NCBI GenBank assembly: GCA_017523925.1
Contig: JAFWVQ010000040.1
Coordinates: forward strand, 1 to 41,310
Length of the DNA: 41,310 nt
Source: Clostridia bacterium
GTDB taxonomy: Bacteria; Bacillota; Clostridia; Christensenellales; CAG-138
Direction: 5' to 3'
Shown: in pieces, positions 22,991-32,175 of the stretch
How positions within the stretch are numbered: position 1 is the first letter of the stretch
How the letters are laid out: every line of letters starts with the position of its first letter
Made by a program: the position numbers and the translations under genes
The notes under the pieces: generated by a model
The model's input: only the letters and a program-made list of their open reading frames with translations
Told to the model about the DNA's origin: nothing
The model's database searches: none

Positions 22991-24049
22991 ATGACACAGC
23001 TTCTGGACGTTCGCAAGATGAACATTCTTCGCGCGATCGTAGACGACTATATCCTCACCGCAGCGCCCGTCGGCTCGCGAACGCTTTCAAAGAGGGAAGA
23101 TATCGAGCTTTCGCCCGCCACGATCCGCAACGAGATGAGCGATCTTACCGAGCTTGGCTTCCTCGAGCAGCCGCACACCAGCGCGGGCAGGATCCCGAGC
23201 GAAAAAGCATACAGGCTCTACGTCAGCAATATCATGGACAGAGCAAAGCTCACCGACGAGGAGGCCGAATACATCCGCGCCCATCTTGAAAGAAGGGTCA
23301 GCGAGGTGGGCGAGGTTATAAAGGAAACCGCGCGTATGCTCTCCGGCATCACCAAATACACCTCGATAGTGCAGATGCCGCACCTTAAAAACGCAAGGCT
23401 CAAGCATATCAGCCTCATCCCCGTAACGACCGGCACCGCGCTCGCGGTCATCGTGACCAATTCCGGCTACACGAACAGCATCATGCTCGACGTTCCGAGC
23501 GGCATCACCGCCGGGCATCTTGAAAAGATAAGCTCTCTTATGAATGAGCGCCTTGCGGGCTATAAGCTGGTGGACGTTCAAAAAACGCTTCTCCCGCTGC
23601 TTCGTGAGGAGATCGGCGAGCAGGCGGACTCCGTTGCGGCGATGCTGAGCTCGCTCTCGGAGGACAAGGGCCGCAGGGGATACGAGGTGGTCGGAGCCGC
23701 AAATATGCTCGATTACCCCGAGTATGCGGACGTATCAAAGGCGCGCTCCTTCCTATCGGAGCTCGAGCGCGGCGAGATCTTCAAAGAGGTCCTCTCGGAC
23801 GGCAGCGGCGTTGAAATGACCGTGCGCATCGGCACCGAGAACGACAACCCCGAGCTCAAGGATTGCTCCGTTATCACCGTCAGCTACCGCGTGGGCGGCG
23901 AGCAGGTCGGCTCGATGGCGGTCATCGGCCCCACGCGAATGGACTATGAAAAGGTGGTCGCCGTGCTCAGATGCATGAGCGAGAGCCTGTCAAACGTTCT
24001 GAGCGGCATGCTGCTCTCTGAGCCCGATGCGGGCGGCTCGGATAAATAA
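22991..24049 (+). CDS. hrcA: Heat-inducible transcription repressor HrcA
   Basis: The protein has 352 residues, normal length. The N-terminal winged helix (LDVRKMNILRAIVDDYILTAAPVGSRTLSKR...LSPATIRNEMSDLTELGFLEQPHTSAGRIPSEKAYRLYV) carries the family signature. The central GAF-like and inserted dimerisation parts follow, ending with VSYRVGGEQVGSMAVIGPTRMDYEKVVAVL. AAAGGAGG lies 6-7 bases before the ATG. It is first gene of the operon behind a CIRCE element, giving autoregulation, with grpE, dnaK and dnaJ downstream. This order is standard in Firmicutes. Confidence 0.98.
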   Translation: MTQLLDVRKMNILRAIVDDYILTAAPVGSRTLSKREDIELSPATIRNEMSDLTELGFLEQPHTSAGRIPSEKAYRLYVSNIMDRAKLTDEEAEYIRAHLERRVSEVGEVIKETARMLSGITKYTSIVQMPHLKNARLKHISLIPVTTGTALAVIVTNSGYTNSIMLDVPSGITAGHLEKISSLMNERLAGYKLVDVQKTLLPLLREEIGEQADSVAAMLSSLSEDKGRRGYEVVGAANMLDYPEYADVSKARSFLSELERGEIFKEVLSDGSGVEMTVRIGTENDNPELKDCSVITVSYRVGGEQVGSMAVIGPTRMDYEKVVAVLRCMSESLSNVLSGMLLSEPDAGGSDK

Positions 24050-24114
24050 CAAAACCATCATCAACGTGAAAAGAATAAAACCCGAAGCGTAAGCGCTCGG
24101 AGGAGGTAAAAGTC

Positions 24115-24729
24115 ATGGCAAAGGATAAGGAAAAGAAGAACAAGCAGGCCGCGCAAGGCGACGAGCAGACCCCTATCGAGGAGGTCAAGGCAGACGAGGC
24201 TCAGCATGAGGAAGAAGCCGCAGAGGTCGTTGAGGATTGCGTGACCTTCACCAAGGAGGAGTTCGAGCAGGCGAAGGCGGAGATCGAAAAGCTCCGTGAG
24301 CAGGCGGAGACCTCCAAAAAGGCCGCCGAGGAGGCGATGCACGATGCGCAGAGGCTTCAGGCGGAGTTTGCAAACTTCAGAAAGCGCAACGCCTCGATCC
24401 GCGCCGACAGCATCGACGACGGCGTTCGCGACACGATCAAGAATATGCTCCCCGTGCTCGATAATTTCGAGCGTGCCTTCATGAATGCGGAGGACACCCC
24501 CTTTGCAAAGGGCATGGAGCAGATCCATAAGCAGCTCATCGCCGCGCTTGAAAAATGCGGGATGGAGGAGGTCGAGGCCGAAGGGCAGTTCGACCCGAAC
24601 CTTCACGAGGTAGTCATGCAGGACACCGAGTCCGACGTCGAGAGCGGCACCATCACCGCGGTGCTCCAAAAGGGCTACCGCGTCAAGGGCAGAGTCATAA
24701 GGCACACCATGGTCAAGGTCAAGGCGTAA
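24115..24729 (+). CDS. grpE: Nucleotide exchange factor GrpE
   Basis: The protein has 204 residues. It releases ADP from DnaK. The N-terminus is highly charged and disordered-looking (MAKDKEKKNKQAAQGDEQT), followed by a long coiled coil (about 45-95) and the C-terminal beta domain ending KGYRVKGRVIRHTMVKVKA, which matches the GrpE signature (GY.L..R.IRPA.V.V). ARxxNxxKR-type residues appear as FANFRKRNASIRADSIDDGVRD. GGAGG is 8 bases before the ATG. Second gene of the CIRCE operon. Confidence 0.97.
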   Translation: MAKDKEKKNKQAAQGDEQTPIEEVKADEAQHEEEAAEVVEDCVTFTKEEFEQAKAEIEKLREQAETSKKAAEEAMHDAQRLQAEFANFRKRNASIRADSIDDGVRDTIKNMLPVLDNFERAFMNAEDTPFAKGMEQIHKQLIAALEKCGMEEVEAEGQFDPNLHEVVMQDTESDVESGTITAVLQKGYRVKGRVIRHTMVKVKA

Positions 24730-24849
24730 GAAAGAAACGCCGCAGGGACCGGGTTAAAGGCCGAAAGCCCACCACGACCACAAACGAGATAACGCCCGTC
24801 AGGGTTTGATATCAAAACTTTAAATAATCCCATTTAGGAGGAAACTATT

Positions 24850-26724
24850 ATGTCTAAAATCATCGGTATCGATCTTGGAACCACCAATTCCTGTGTTGCA
24901 GTGCTTGAAGGCGGCGAACCCGTCGTCATCACCAACCCCGAAGGCTCCCGCACCACCCCTTCCGTCGTCGCCATCAAGGACGGCGAGCGCAGGGTGGGTC
25001 AGGTCGCCAAAAACCAGGCTGTTGCCAACCCCGACAACACCGTAAGCTCCATCAAGCGTGAGATGGGCACCGACTACCGCCGCACCATCGACGGCAAGAG
25101 CTACACCCCGCAGGAGATCTCCGCGATGATCCTCGCGAAGCTCAAGCAGGATGCCGAAGCCTATCTCGGCGAAACCGTCACCGACGCGGTCATCACCGTT
25201 CCCGCTTACTTCTCCGACAGCCAGCGTCAGGCCACCAAGGACGCGGGCAAGATCGCGGGCCTGAACGTGCTTCGTATAATCAACGAACCCACCGCGGCTG
25301 CGCTTGCATACGGTATGGATAAGGAGCACAATCAGAAGATCCTCATCTACGACCTCGGCGGCGGTACCTTCGACGTATCCATCCTCGAGATCGGCGACGG
25401 CGTTTTCGAGGTCCTCGCGACCGCGGGCAACAACCGTCTCGGCGGCGACGACTTCGACGACAGGCTCATCAACTACATCGCGGATGAGTTCAAAAAGTCC
25501 CATGGCATCGACCTTCGCAACGATCGTCTTGCCAAGCAGCGCCTTAAGGAGGCGGCGGAGAAGGCAAAGATCGAGCTCTCCGGCGTCATGACCGCAAACG
25601 TGAACCTCCCGTTCATCTCCATGGATGCAAACGGCCCCGTTCACCTCGATATGACCATCACCCGCGCCAAGTTCAACGAGCTGATCAGCGATCTTCTCGA
25701 TAAGACCAAGGTCTGCGTACAGCAGGCGATGCGCGATGCTGGTCTCACCAACGAAAAGCTCGACAAGGTCATCCTCGTCGGCGGCTCCACCCGTGTTCCC
25801 GCCGTGCAGGAGCTCGTAAAGAACCTCACCGGCAAGGAGCCCTTCAAGGGCATCAATCCCGATGAATGCGTTGCGCTCGGCGCGGCGATCCAGGGCGGCG
25901 TTCTCGGCGGCGAGGTCAAGGACCTGCTGCTCCTCGACGTAACGCCCCTCAGCCTCGGCATCGAGACCCTCGGCGGCGTTTTCACCAAGCTCATCGAGAG
26001 GAACACCACCATCCCCGCCAAGAAGAGCCAGATCTTCTCCACCGCGGCGGATGGCCAGACCAGCGTTGAGATCCACGTTCTGCAGGGCGAGCGCGAGATG
26101 GCGCAGTACAATAAGACCCTCGGCAAGTTCCAGCTCACCGGCATCGCGCCCGCACCGCGCGGGATCCCGCAGATCGAGGTCAGCTTCGATATCGACGCAA
26201 ACGGCATCGTTCACGTCACCGCGAAGGATCTCGGCACCGGCCACGAGCAGAACATTACCATCACCGCTTCGAGCAACCTTTCCGACGCCGATATCGACCG
26301 CGCCGTGAGGGAGGCCGAGCAGTATGCAAACGAGGATAAGCAGCGCAAGGAGGAGGTCGAGACCCGCAACCATGCGGACACCCTCGTTTACTCCACCGAG
26401 AAGACCATGAAGGAGCTTGGCGACAAGATCCCCGAGGACGACAAGGCGAAGATCAACGCCGAGATCGAGAACGTCAAGAACGCGCTCTCCGGCACCGACT
26501 CCGCAAGGATCAAGGAGGCCACCGAGAAGCTTACTGAGGTCAGCTACGAGGTATTCGGCAGGATCTATCAGCAGGCGAACCCGAACGGCGGCGGCTTCGA
26601 CCCCAACGGTGGCGGCTTCGACCCCAATGGCGGCGGCTTCGACCCCAATGGCGGCGGCAGCTCCGGCGGTAACGGCGGCGACGACGGCGTTGTGGATGCG
26701 GACTATGAGGTAGTCGATAAATAA
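24850..26724 (+). CDS. dnaK: Chaperone DnaK (Hsp70)
   Basis: The protein has 624 residues. The ATPase domain begins [19 protein letters not shown] and contains [14 protein letters not shown] and [14 protein letters not shown]. The substrate-binding domain contains [20 protein letters not shown] and [22 protein letters not shown]. It lacks the 24-residue insertion of proteobacterial DnaK, as in Gram-positives. The C-terminal linker is a glycine-rich tandem repeat of NGGGFDP units (about residues 577-605), ending in a normal [10 protein letters not shown] tail, where EVVDK replaces the EEVD-like end. TAGGAGG lies 8-9 bases before the start. Third gene in the hrcA operon. A 1202-codon open frame on the opposite strand is a by-product of codon bias. 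Confidence 0.98.
   Translation: MSKIIGIDLGTTNSCVAVLEGGEPVVITNPEGSRTTPSVVAIKDGERRVGQVAKNQAVANPDNTVSSIKREMGTDYRRTIDGKSYTPQEISAMILAKLKQDAEAYLGETVTDAVITVPAYFSDSQRQATKDAGKIAGLNVLRIINEPTAAALAYGMDKEHNQKILIYDLGGGTFDVSILEIGDGVFEVLATAGNNRLGGDDFDDRLINYIADEFKKSHGIDLRNDRLAKQRLKEAAEKAKIELSGVMTANVNLPFISMDANGPVHLDMTITRAKFNELISDLLDKTKVCVQQAMRDAGLTNEKLDKVILVGGSTRVPAVQELVKNLTGKEPFKGINPDECVALGAAIQGGVLGGEVKDLLLLDVTPLSLGIETLGGVFTKLIERNTTIPAKKSQIFSTAADGQTSVEIHVLQGEREMAQYNKTLGKFQLTGIAPAPRGIPQIEVSFDIDANGIVHVTAKDLGTGHEQNITITASSNLSDADIDRAVREAEQYANEDKQRKEEVETRNHADTLVYSTEKTMKELGDKIPEDDKAKINAEIENVKNALSGTDSARIKEATEKLTEVSYEVFGRIYQQANPNGGGFDPNGGGFDPNGGGFDPNGGGSSGGNGGDDGVVDADYEVVDK
26581..26658 (+). repeat. 21-bp in-frame tandem repeat in dnaK
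   Basis: Units start at 26581, 26602, 26623 and 26644 (last one partial, 15 bases), each coding PNGGGFD. Copies differ only at two or three wobble positions (AAC/AAT, GGC/GGT), so copy number may vary among strains by slippage or unequal exchange. Confidence 0.95.
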
Positions 26725-26746
26725 TCGGCAGCACTTTGATGATTTG

Positions 26747-26778
26747 CCGCGGGGTACGGGCTCATCCGCGCCCCGCGG
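26747..26778 (+). other. Strong intercistronic hairpin between dnaK and dnaJ
   Basis: CCGCGGGG (26747-26754) pairs with CCCCGCGG (26771-26778) around a 16-base loop. Only TTTG follows, so it is a weak terminator at best. It may be a partial attenuator or an RNA-stabilising or processing element that lowers dnaJ relative to dnaK. Confidence 0.6.
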
Positions 26779-26877
26779 TTTGAAATGATGCGTCCTGCAT
26801 GGCGGCGCAGATAAAAAGCCCTGCCGAACTGCCGCGCGAGAGCGGCATATACTTGAATACGGGAGGGAGAAACCACC

Positions 26878-28047
26878 ATGGCTGATAAGAAAGATTATTA
26901 TGAGGTCCTCGGCGTGGCCAAAACGGCGAGCGACGATGAGATAAAAAGCGCATACAGAAAGCTTGCGAAGAAATACCATCCCGATCTCAACCCGGGCGAC
27001 AAGGCGGCGGAGGCAAGCTTCAAGGAGATAAACGAAGCGTATGAGGTGCTTTCCGATAAGGACAAGCGCGCAAAGTACGATCAGTTCGGGCATGCCGCGT
27101 TCGATCCCAACGCGGGCTTCGGCGGCGGAGGAGGCTTCGGCGGCTTCTCGGGCTTTTCGGGCAGCGGTTTTTCTGGCTCCTTCGACGGCTTCGGGGACAT
27201 ACTCAACTCCATGTTTGGCGGCGGCTTCGGCGGCGCACGCTCCGCGAATCCGAATGCGCCCATGCAGGGCGACGATCTTCGCTACAACCTGACCATTGCG
27301 TTCGACGAGGCTGCGTTCGGCGCCAAGAAGGAGATCAGCTACCGCAGGGAGGAAAAATGCTCCGTCTGCTCCGGTACCGGCGCAAAGCCCGGCTCCAAGA
27401 CCTCCACCTGCACGCGCTGCGGCGGCACGGGTCAGGTCCGCGTGCAGCAGAACACGCTGTTCGGCTCCATGATGAGCCAGCGCGCCTGCGATGCCTGCGG
27501 CGGCACCGGCAAGATCATCGAGCAGCCCTGTGACAGCTGTAAGGGCAGCGGCAGAACGAGCAAGGTCATCAAGGTGAACGTCACCATCCCCGCCGGCATC
27601 GACGACGGGCAGACCATCCGCATCGGCGGCAAGGGCGGCGCGGGCTATAACGGCGGCCCGGACGGCGATCTGCTCGTCACCATCCGCGTAAAGGAACACA
27701 AGCAGTTCATCCGCGAGGGCTACGACCTCTACACGAACCTCTCCATACCGATCACCACAGCGGTGCTCGGCGGCGAGGTCAAGGTGCCGACGCTCACCGG
27801 CGACGTGAAATACAATATCCCCGCAGGCACCCAGAGCGGCACCACCTTCAGACTGCGCGATCTCGGCGTTCAAAAGCTCAGGCAGCAGGGCAAGGGCGAT
27901 CTTTACGTAAACGTGACAGTCGATATCCCCAAGCACCTTACCGAGGAGCAGCGCGAGCTGTTTGAAAAGCTCGCCGAGACCTTCGGCACCGAGCATCCGG
28001 ACGGCCTTGGCGGCATCTTTAAGAGAAAGAAAACGAAAAAGAAGTGA
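26878..28047 (+). CDS. dnaJ: Chaperone DnaJ (Hsp40)
   Basis: The protein has 389 residues: J domain 1-70 with His34-Pro35-Asp36 (KYHPDLNPG), a Gly/Phe-rich region about 80-125, a zinc-binding domain about 158-220 with four CxxCxGxG-type motifs ([32 protein letters not shown]) and the C-terminal peptide-binding domain. It stimulates DnaK ATP hydrolysis and delivers substrates. GGGAGG lies several bases before the ATG. It is the last gene of the CIRCE operon; a terminator follows after 13 bases. The lysine-rich end (FKRKKTKKK) is slightly unusual. Confidence 0.98.
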   Translation: MADKKDYYEVLGVAKTASDDEIKSAYRKLAKKYHPDLNPGDKAAEASFKEINEAYEVLSDKDKRAKYDQFGHAAFDPNAGFGGGGGFGGFSGFSGSGFSGSFDGFGDILNSMFGGGFGGARSANPNAPMQGDDLRYNLTIAFDEAAFGAKKEISYRREEKCSVCSGTGAKPGSKTSTCTRCGGTGQVRVQQNTLFGSMMSQRACDACGGTGKIIEQPCDSCKGSGRTSKVIKVNVTIPAGIDDGQTIRIGGKGGAGYNGGPDGDLLVTIRVKEHKQFIREGYDLYTNLSIPITTAVLGGEVKVPTLTGDVKYNIPAGTQSGTTFRLRDLGVQKLRQQGKGDLYVNVTVDIPKHLTEEQRELFEKLAETFGTEHPDGLGGIFKRKKTKKK

Positions 28048-28060
28048 GAAGTTTTTTGTG

Positions 28061-28090
28061 GCGGACGGATTGATTTTCGTCCGCTTTTTT
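28061..28090 (+). terminator. Terminator of the heat-shock operon
   Basis: GCGGACG (28061-28067) pairs with CGTCCGC (28078-28084) around a 10-base loop, followed by six T (28085-28090). The loop contains the -35 box of the next promoter. Confidence 0.92.
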
Positions 28091-28098
28091 GATAAAAT
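28070..28098 (+). promoter_or_regulatory. Promoter of the nucleosidase gene, nested in the dnaJ terminator
   Basis: TTGATT (28070-28075), 17-bp spacer, TAAAAT (28093-28098). The -35 lies in the terminator loop and the T-run fills the end of the spacer, so readthrough from dnaJ and initiation here are coupled structurally. Confidence 0.75.
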
Positions 28099-28128
28099 TA
28101 CGCTCATCTTGAAACGGAGGACAACGCT

Positions 28129-28842
28129 GTGCTCAACTATAAAAAAATCGGCATGATAGTCGCGGTCGAGATCGACGCGGTGCTCGAAAAATACGGAAAA
28201 ATGCTTGAAAAGATCGAGGCCAAGGGCTTTGAGGTCATGAGGCTTTCCCTCGAAAGCTTCGAGATGATCATCGTCAAGAGCGGTGCGGGGGAGATAGCCG
28301 CCGCTGCCGCCGCGCAGTATCTTATCACCGCGCATGACGTGGATATGATCGTCAATTTCGGTGTGGTCGGCGGCCTGACCGACGAGATGAGCGTTGCAAG
28401 GCTCGCGGTCGTAGAGTCGGTAGTCCACTATGATTTCGACGTTTCGGATTGGTTCGATTCATTCGAGCCCGCCCGCTATTTGAACTATCCTTCCAAATTC
28501 ATCCCGACCGATAGGGCGCTGCTTGAAGCCGCGCTCAAGGCGGAACCCTCACTTAAGCCCGTCGTATGCGCCTCGGCCGATAAATTCGTCGGCAAGCCCG
28601 AGAAAAAGCGCGAGCTGCATGAAAGCTTCGGCGCGGATATCTGCGAGATGGAATCGGCGGGTATAGTTCTCACCTGCGATCGCTGCGGCGTGCCGTGCCT
28701 GCTTATTAAAGCGGTCTCGGATTCCATCCACGGCGGCGCCGAGGAATTCGAAAAAGAGATCGGCCGCTGTGCCGCGATCTGCCTCGATACGCTTGAAAAG
28801 ATAATCAAGAGTTCAAGCGTGTTGAATAAAGCTTCCGTTTGA
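28129..28842 (+). CDS. MTA/SAH nucleosidase-like purine nucleoside hydrolase
   Basis: The protein has 237 residues from a GTG start with CGGAGG 8 bases upstream. It belongs to the nucleoside phosphorylase/nucleosidase superfamily and cleaves the glycosidic bond of methylthioadenosine or S-adenosylhomocysteine if MTAN. Seen motifs: GMIVAVEIDAV (Glu14), VNFGVVGGL, ICEMESAGIV (Glu175) and IKAVSDSIHGG (Asp198), the positions of the MTAN catalytic residues. MTAN usually reads GAIGAMEEE at the start and FGTAGGL at the loop, so this is a diverged member; other purine nucleosidases remain possible. It has its own promoter inside the dnaJ terminator. Confidence 0.85.
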   Translation: MLNYKKIGMIVAVEIDAVLEKYGKMLEKIEAKGFEVMRLSLESFEMIIVKSGAGEIAAAAAAQYLITAHDVDMIVNFGVVGGLTDEMSVARLAVVESVVHYDFDVSDWFDSFEPARYLNYPSKFIPTDRALLEAALKAEPSLKPVVCASADKFVGKPEKKRELHESFGADICEMESAGIVLTCDRCGVPCLLIKAVSDSIHGGAEEFEKEIGRCAAICLDTLEKIIKSSSVLNKASV

Positions 28843-28850
28843 GATATAAT
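28822..28850 (+). promoter_or_regulatory. Promoter of the DUF885 lipoprotein gene
   Basis: TTGAAT (28822-28827), 17-bp spacer, TATAAT (28845-28850). The -35 and most of the spacer lie inside the last codons of the preceding gene. Confidence 0.85.
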
Positions 28851-28895
28851 CTCTTAGTAACAAAAAAACCATGCTCCATGCTTTCGGAGGTAAAA

Positions 28896-30692
28896 ATGAT
28901 AAAAAGAAAAATCGCGTTACTGCTTTCCCTGCTGCTTTTGTTTGGCGCGCTCGCATCCTGTATAAATAAGCCCGAGCCCGACCCGTCGCCTTCGCCCGCG
29001 ACCGCCGCACCCACGGCCTCTTCGGGGCAGGATGCCAATAACGAAGACAATGAGCAGTTCGAGAGGATCTCCAAGGAGATGTTCATCTCCGTCGCCACTT
29101 CGGACGGCTTCACCTATCATCAGTTCATCAAGGATCCCGCGTTCTACGGCATAAACGAGGCCGATGTCGAGCGCGGCTGGGGAAGTATCTCGCTTGAAGC
29201 GCATGAAGCGGATCACCGCGATAACGACGAGATACTTCAAAGGCTTGCCGCGATCGACCGCTCGAACCTGACCCCGATGAACGCCACAGCCTACGACACG
29301 ATCGTTGAAACGCTCGAGCTTGCAAACGCATCGCGCGATTATTTCTACTATTCCGAGCCGCTCGAAACGCTCAACGGCAATCACACCATGCTTCCGCTGA
29401 TGATGACAATGTACGAGATCGAGGATAAGAGCGATCTCGACGGCTATATGTATCTTCTTGAGGATATGCCGCGCTATATCGGCGAGATAGCAGAGTTTGA
29501 AAAGCAGAAGGCGGAAAAGGGACTGTTCATGAGCGAAAACGCGCTCGAGACCGTGCTTGCTTCCATAGATACCTTCATCGAGTCAGGCGAAAACTGCTTC
29601 CTGATCGGCTTCATCGACGACGTGCTTAAGGACGGCGTTGACGGCATGGATAAGGACACGGCAGCGGAATTCTCCGAAGCAAACCGCAATTGCGTGCTTG
29701 AAAGGATCCTTCCCGCCTACTCCGAGCTCAGGAGCACCCTCTCCGGCCTCAAAGCAAAATGCGGGCGCTTCGTCGGTGCGGCGGAGCGCGGCGAGGAGGC
29801 AAAGCGCTATTTCGTTTCCTCGATCAAAAGCAGCGCCGCCTGCGACATGGAGCCGGAGGATATGGCCGAGCTGCTCGATGAAACTGCCTCCACGCTCGTA
29901 ACCAAGCTCATGCAGATCATCTATTCCGACAGGGATGCGATGAGCTCCTTCGGAAGCAAGATCACAAGCGGCGATCCCGATACCGATATCGAGTATCTGC
30001 TCGAGCTGATAAAGGATATCTACCCGACCATCCCCGAGCAGCAGATCGAGTATATCGAGGTGCCGGATGCCGTTGCGGAGGATTTCAGCCCCGCCGCGTA
30101 TCTGCTTTCGGCGTTCGACGATCCTTCGCGCAATATCGTCATCACCAACCCGACTGCGGACACGAACACGCTTCTTTTGACCATGGCGCACGAGTGCTTC
30201 CCGGGCCATCTGTATCAGACCCAGTATTTCAGAAACGGCGGCTTCCCGCTCGCGCAGCAGATCGCCGCTCCGAGCGGCTATTCCGAGGGCTGGGCGGTGT
30301 TCTCCGAGCTCATGATCGCCTCAAAGGCGGAGCGCTACGGCGCGAACGCCTGCCTTATCGATCGGTACAACAGCTTTGCGTGCAATATCATCATCCCCGC
30401 GTATATCAGCCTCAGGGTGAATTACAACGGCTGGGATAAGCAGCGCATCGGCGAGTATCTTGAGAGCTACGGACTGAACCAGAGCGAGTACATCAATATC
30501 ATCTACGAATACGCGGTCAATATGCCGGATTACTTCTTCAACTACGGCATGGGCTTTGCAAACACCTATAGGATATACCAAAAGGTGAACCCCAAGACCG
30601 ATGCGGAGCTGCTGGCCTTCTTCAAGGAGTATCTTGACCTCGGTCCCTGCTGCTACGACGTGCTCTTCAAGCATTTCGGCATAACCGCCTGA
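28896..30692 (+). CDS. DUF885-family lipoprotein (putative metallopeptidase)
   Basis: The protein has 598 residues from the ATG at 28896 (GGAGG 5 bases upstream); longer in-frame starts would bury the signal peptide. Lipoprotein signal with lipobox LASC (acylated Cys22), then a Pro/Ser/Thr-rich linker. The DUF885 body contains the putative zinc motif MAHECFPGHLYQTQYF (His432, Glu433, His438), a GYSEGWAVFSELM segment and a C-terminal NMPDYFFNYGMGF region. DUF885 proteins resemble gluzincin-type peptidases but lack firmly known substrates. It is anchored on the outer face of the membrane. Monocistronic, between its own promoter and the terminator at 30741. Confidence 0.9.
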   Translation: MIKRKIALLLSLLLLFGALASCINKPEPDPSPSPATAAPTASSGQDANNEDNEQFERISKEMFISVATSDGFTYHQFIKDPAFYGINEADVERGWGSISLEAHEADHRDNDEILQRLAAIDRSNLTPMNATAYDTIVETLELANASRDYFYYSEPLETLNGNHTMLPLMMTMYEIEDKSDLDGYMYLLEDMPRYIGEIAEFEKQKAEKGLFMSENALETVLASIDTFIESGENCFLIGFIDDVLKDGVDGMDKDTAAEFSEANRNCVLERILPAYSELRSTLSGLKAKCGRFVGAAERGEEAKRYFVSSIKSSAACDMEPEDMAELLDETASTLVTKLMQIIYSDRDAMSSFGSKITSGDPDTDIEYLLELIKDIYPTIPEQQIEYIEVPDAVAEDFSPAAYLLSAFDDPSRNIVITNPTADTNTLLLTMAHECFPGHLYQTQYFRNGGFPLAQQIAAPSGYSEGWAVFSELMIASKAERYGANACLIDRYNSFACNIIIPAYISLRVNYNGWDKQRIGEYLESYGLNQSEYINIIYEYAVNMPDYFFNYGMGFANTYRIYQKVNPKTDAELLAFFKEYLDLGPCCYDVLFKHFGITA

Positions 30693-30740
30693 TGCTTGAA
30701 GCCGCGTTCCGATAAGCGCAGAATAAACGGTTTTCATATG

Positions 30741-30770
30741 AGCGCCTTGTTGCTTGACGGGGCGCTTTTA
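30741..30770 (+). terminator. Terminator of the DUF885 gene
   Basis: AGCGCC (30741-30746) pairs with GGCGCT (30761-30766) around a 14-base loop, followed by TTTA. It overlaps the promoter of recX. Confidence 0.7.
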
Positions 30771-30779
30771 TGATATAAT
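30750..30779 (+). promoter_or_regulatory. Promoter of recX, nested in the upstream terminator
   Basis: TTGCTT (30750-30755), 18-bp spacer and perfect TATAAT (30774-30779). The -35 lies in the terminator loop. A better-looking TTGACG at 30754 would leave a spacer of only 14. Confidence 0.6.
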
Positions 30780-30808
30780 TTTCACAGGTCATCAGGAGGC
30801 TGTAAAGC

Positions 30809-31330
30809 ATGAAAAAAAAGCAAACCGGCAAAAGAATACCGCCGAAAGCCAAGGGGCGCTCCGCCTACGACGAGGCGCTGCATTTTTTAACGCCCAAGGC
30901 GCGCACCGTGCGCGAGGTGGAGGATCACCTCGACGAATGCGATCATTCCGAGATGGAGATCTTCGAGACCGTCGAAAGGCTGAAAAACGCCGGTCTGCTC
31001 GACGATGCAAAATACGCAGCCGACTTCATAGAATCGCGGCTGAACACCAAGCCCGTCAGCAGAATGAAGCTGCGCGAGCAGCTTGCGGCGCATTTCATCG
31101 ATCCCGCGATCATCGACAGCGCGCTTGAGTGCGTTTCGGATGAGGGCGAGCTCGAAAACGCCCGTGCGGTCGCCGAGAAATATTACCGTCAGTTCGAGGG
31201 TCTCGAGCCCGCCGAAAGGCTGCGCAGAGTCGGGCTTCGGCTTGCTTCCCGCGGATACGGGTATGACGATATCAAAAAAGTTCTTTCCGAGCTCTCCGAG
31301 CTTCCAACGCTTTCTGAAGATATGGAGTGA
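30809..31330 (+). CDS. recX: Regulatory protein RecX
   Basis: The protein has 173 residues. RecX modulates RecA filaments. The family pattern is visible: YDEALHFLTPKARTVREVEDHL, ETVERLKNAGLLDDAKYAADFIESRLNTKPVSRMKLREQLAAHFID, and the C-terminal RLRRVGLRLASRGYGYDDIKKVLSEL, three related three-helix units. CAGGAGG is about 9 bases before the ATG. recA is not in the window. The basic N-terminal tail of about 17 residues is extra. It is followed after seven bases by the biotin ligase gene, so the two form an operon. Confidence 0.93.
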   Translation: MKKKQTGKRIPPKAKGRSAYDEALHFLTPKARTVREVEDHLDECDHSEMEIFETVERLKNAGLLDDAKYAADFIESRLNTKPVSRMKLREQLAAHFIDPAIIDSALECVSDEGELENARAVAEKYYRQFEGLEPAERLRRVGLRLASRGYGYDDIKKVLSELSELPTLSEDME

Positions 31331-31337
31331 GCCCGAT

Positions 31338-32102
31338 ATGCAGCTTCTTTTCGAACACGCTTCGGTGACGGACTCCACAAACGCCGAGCTTGCGCGCCGC
31401 ATAGCATCGGGCGCGCTGCATGCCCCCTTCTGCCTCAGTGCGGACGAGCAGACCGCCGGGCGCGGCAGGCGCGGCAGAAGCTGGCTCAATACGGAGGGCG
31501 CGCTGATGATGAGCCTTTGCGTGCCGCTTGACGGCATCGCATGCGAGCTTTGGCCGCTCCTCGGCTTTTCGGCCGCGCTCGGAGTGCATTCCGCAGTCTC
31601 GGGATTCCTTTGCAACACCTTCGTAAAATGGCCGAACGACGTGGTCGTTATCAAAAACGGCGGGCAAAGGAAGCTCTGCGGCATACTGTCGGAGCTCGTG
31701 CAAGACCCGAGCGGTGCGCCCTATGCCGTCATCGGGATCGGTCTGAACGTCAATTGTGCTTCCGTTCCGGACGGGCTGATGCAGCCTGCGACCTCTCTTA
31801 GCATCGAGCTCGGATATGAGCTCGATATCGGGGCGCTGAGAAGCCGCATCGCATACGGCGTTTTCGGCGAAATTGCGAAAACCGAGGCGGATGCGGCGGC
31901 GCTGATCCTGCGCTTCTGCGAGCGCTGCTCAACGCTCGGCAGGCGGGTCACGGCGCGCGCTCTTTCGGGCGAGGTGATATGCGAGGGCGAGGCTGTGCGC
32001 ATCGCTTCGGACGGAACGCTCATCATCAAAACCGAGGCGGGGGAGCGGAGCGTTGCCGCTGCGGACGTTTCAATACGGGATCCGGGCGCGGGGAACGGGT
32101 AA
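31338..32102 (+). CDS. birA: Biotin-[acetyl-CoA carboxylase] ligase, catalytic type without HTH
   Basis: The protein has 254 residues from the ATG at 31338; GGAG overlapping the recX stop serves as ribosome binding site. It attaches biotin to carboxylase carrier proteins via biotinyl-AMP. Motifs: STNAELAR, GRGRRGRSWL (residues 41-50, adenylate loop), TFVKWPND (about 94-101), and RKLCGILSEL with the catalytic lysine at about 112. The C-terminal SH3-like cap ends RSVAAADVSIRDPG. It begins directly at the catalytic domain, lacking the DNA-binding domain of bifunctional BirA, so it should not repress biotin genes. Confidence 0.94.
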   Translation: MQLLFEHASVTDSTNAELARRIASGALHAPFCLSADEQTAGRGRRGRSWLNTEGALMMSLCVPLDGIACELWPLLGFSAALGVHSAVSGFLCNTFVKWPNDVVVIKNGGQRKLCGILSELVQDPSGAPYAVIGIGLNVNCASVPDGLMQPATSLSIELGYELDIGALRSRIAYGVFGEIAKTEADAAALILRFCERCSTLGRRVTARALSGEVICEGEAVRIASDGTLIIKTEAGERSVAAADVSIRDPGAGNG

Positions 32103-32175
32103 ACGGCGCGAACGCTTGCTCGCAGACCGAACGGTAAACCTGAAAACATTGGCTGGATAATATGATAAAAGCAAT

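Noticed and set aside
24820..28428. 1202-codon open frame on the minus strand opposite dnaK and dnaJ
   Set aside because: It is antisense to two unmistakable genes. GC-rich, RNY-biased codons leave few stops in that frame, and no ribosome binding site or protein motif supports it.
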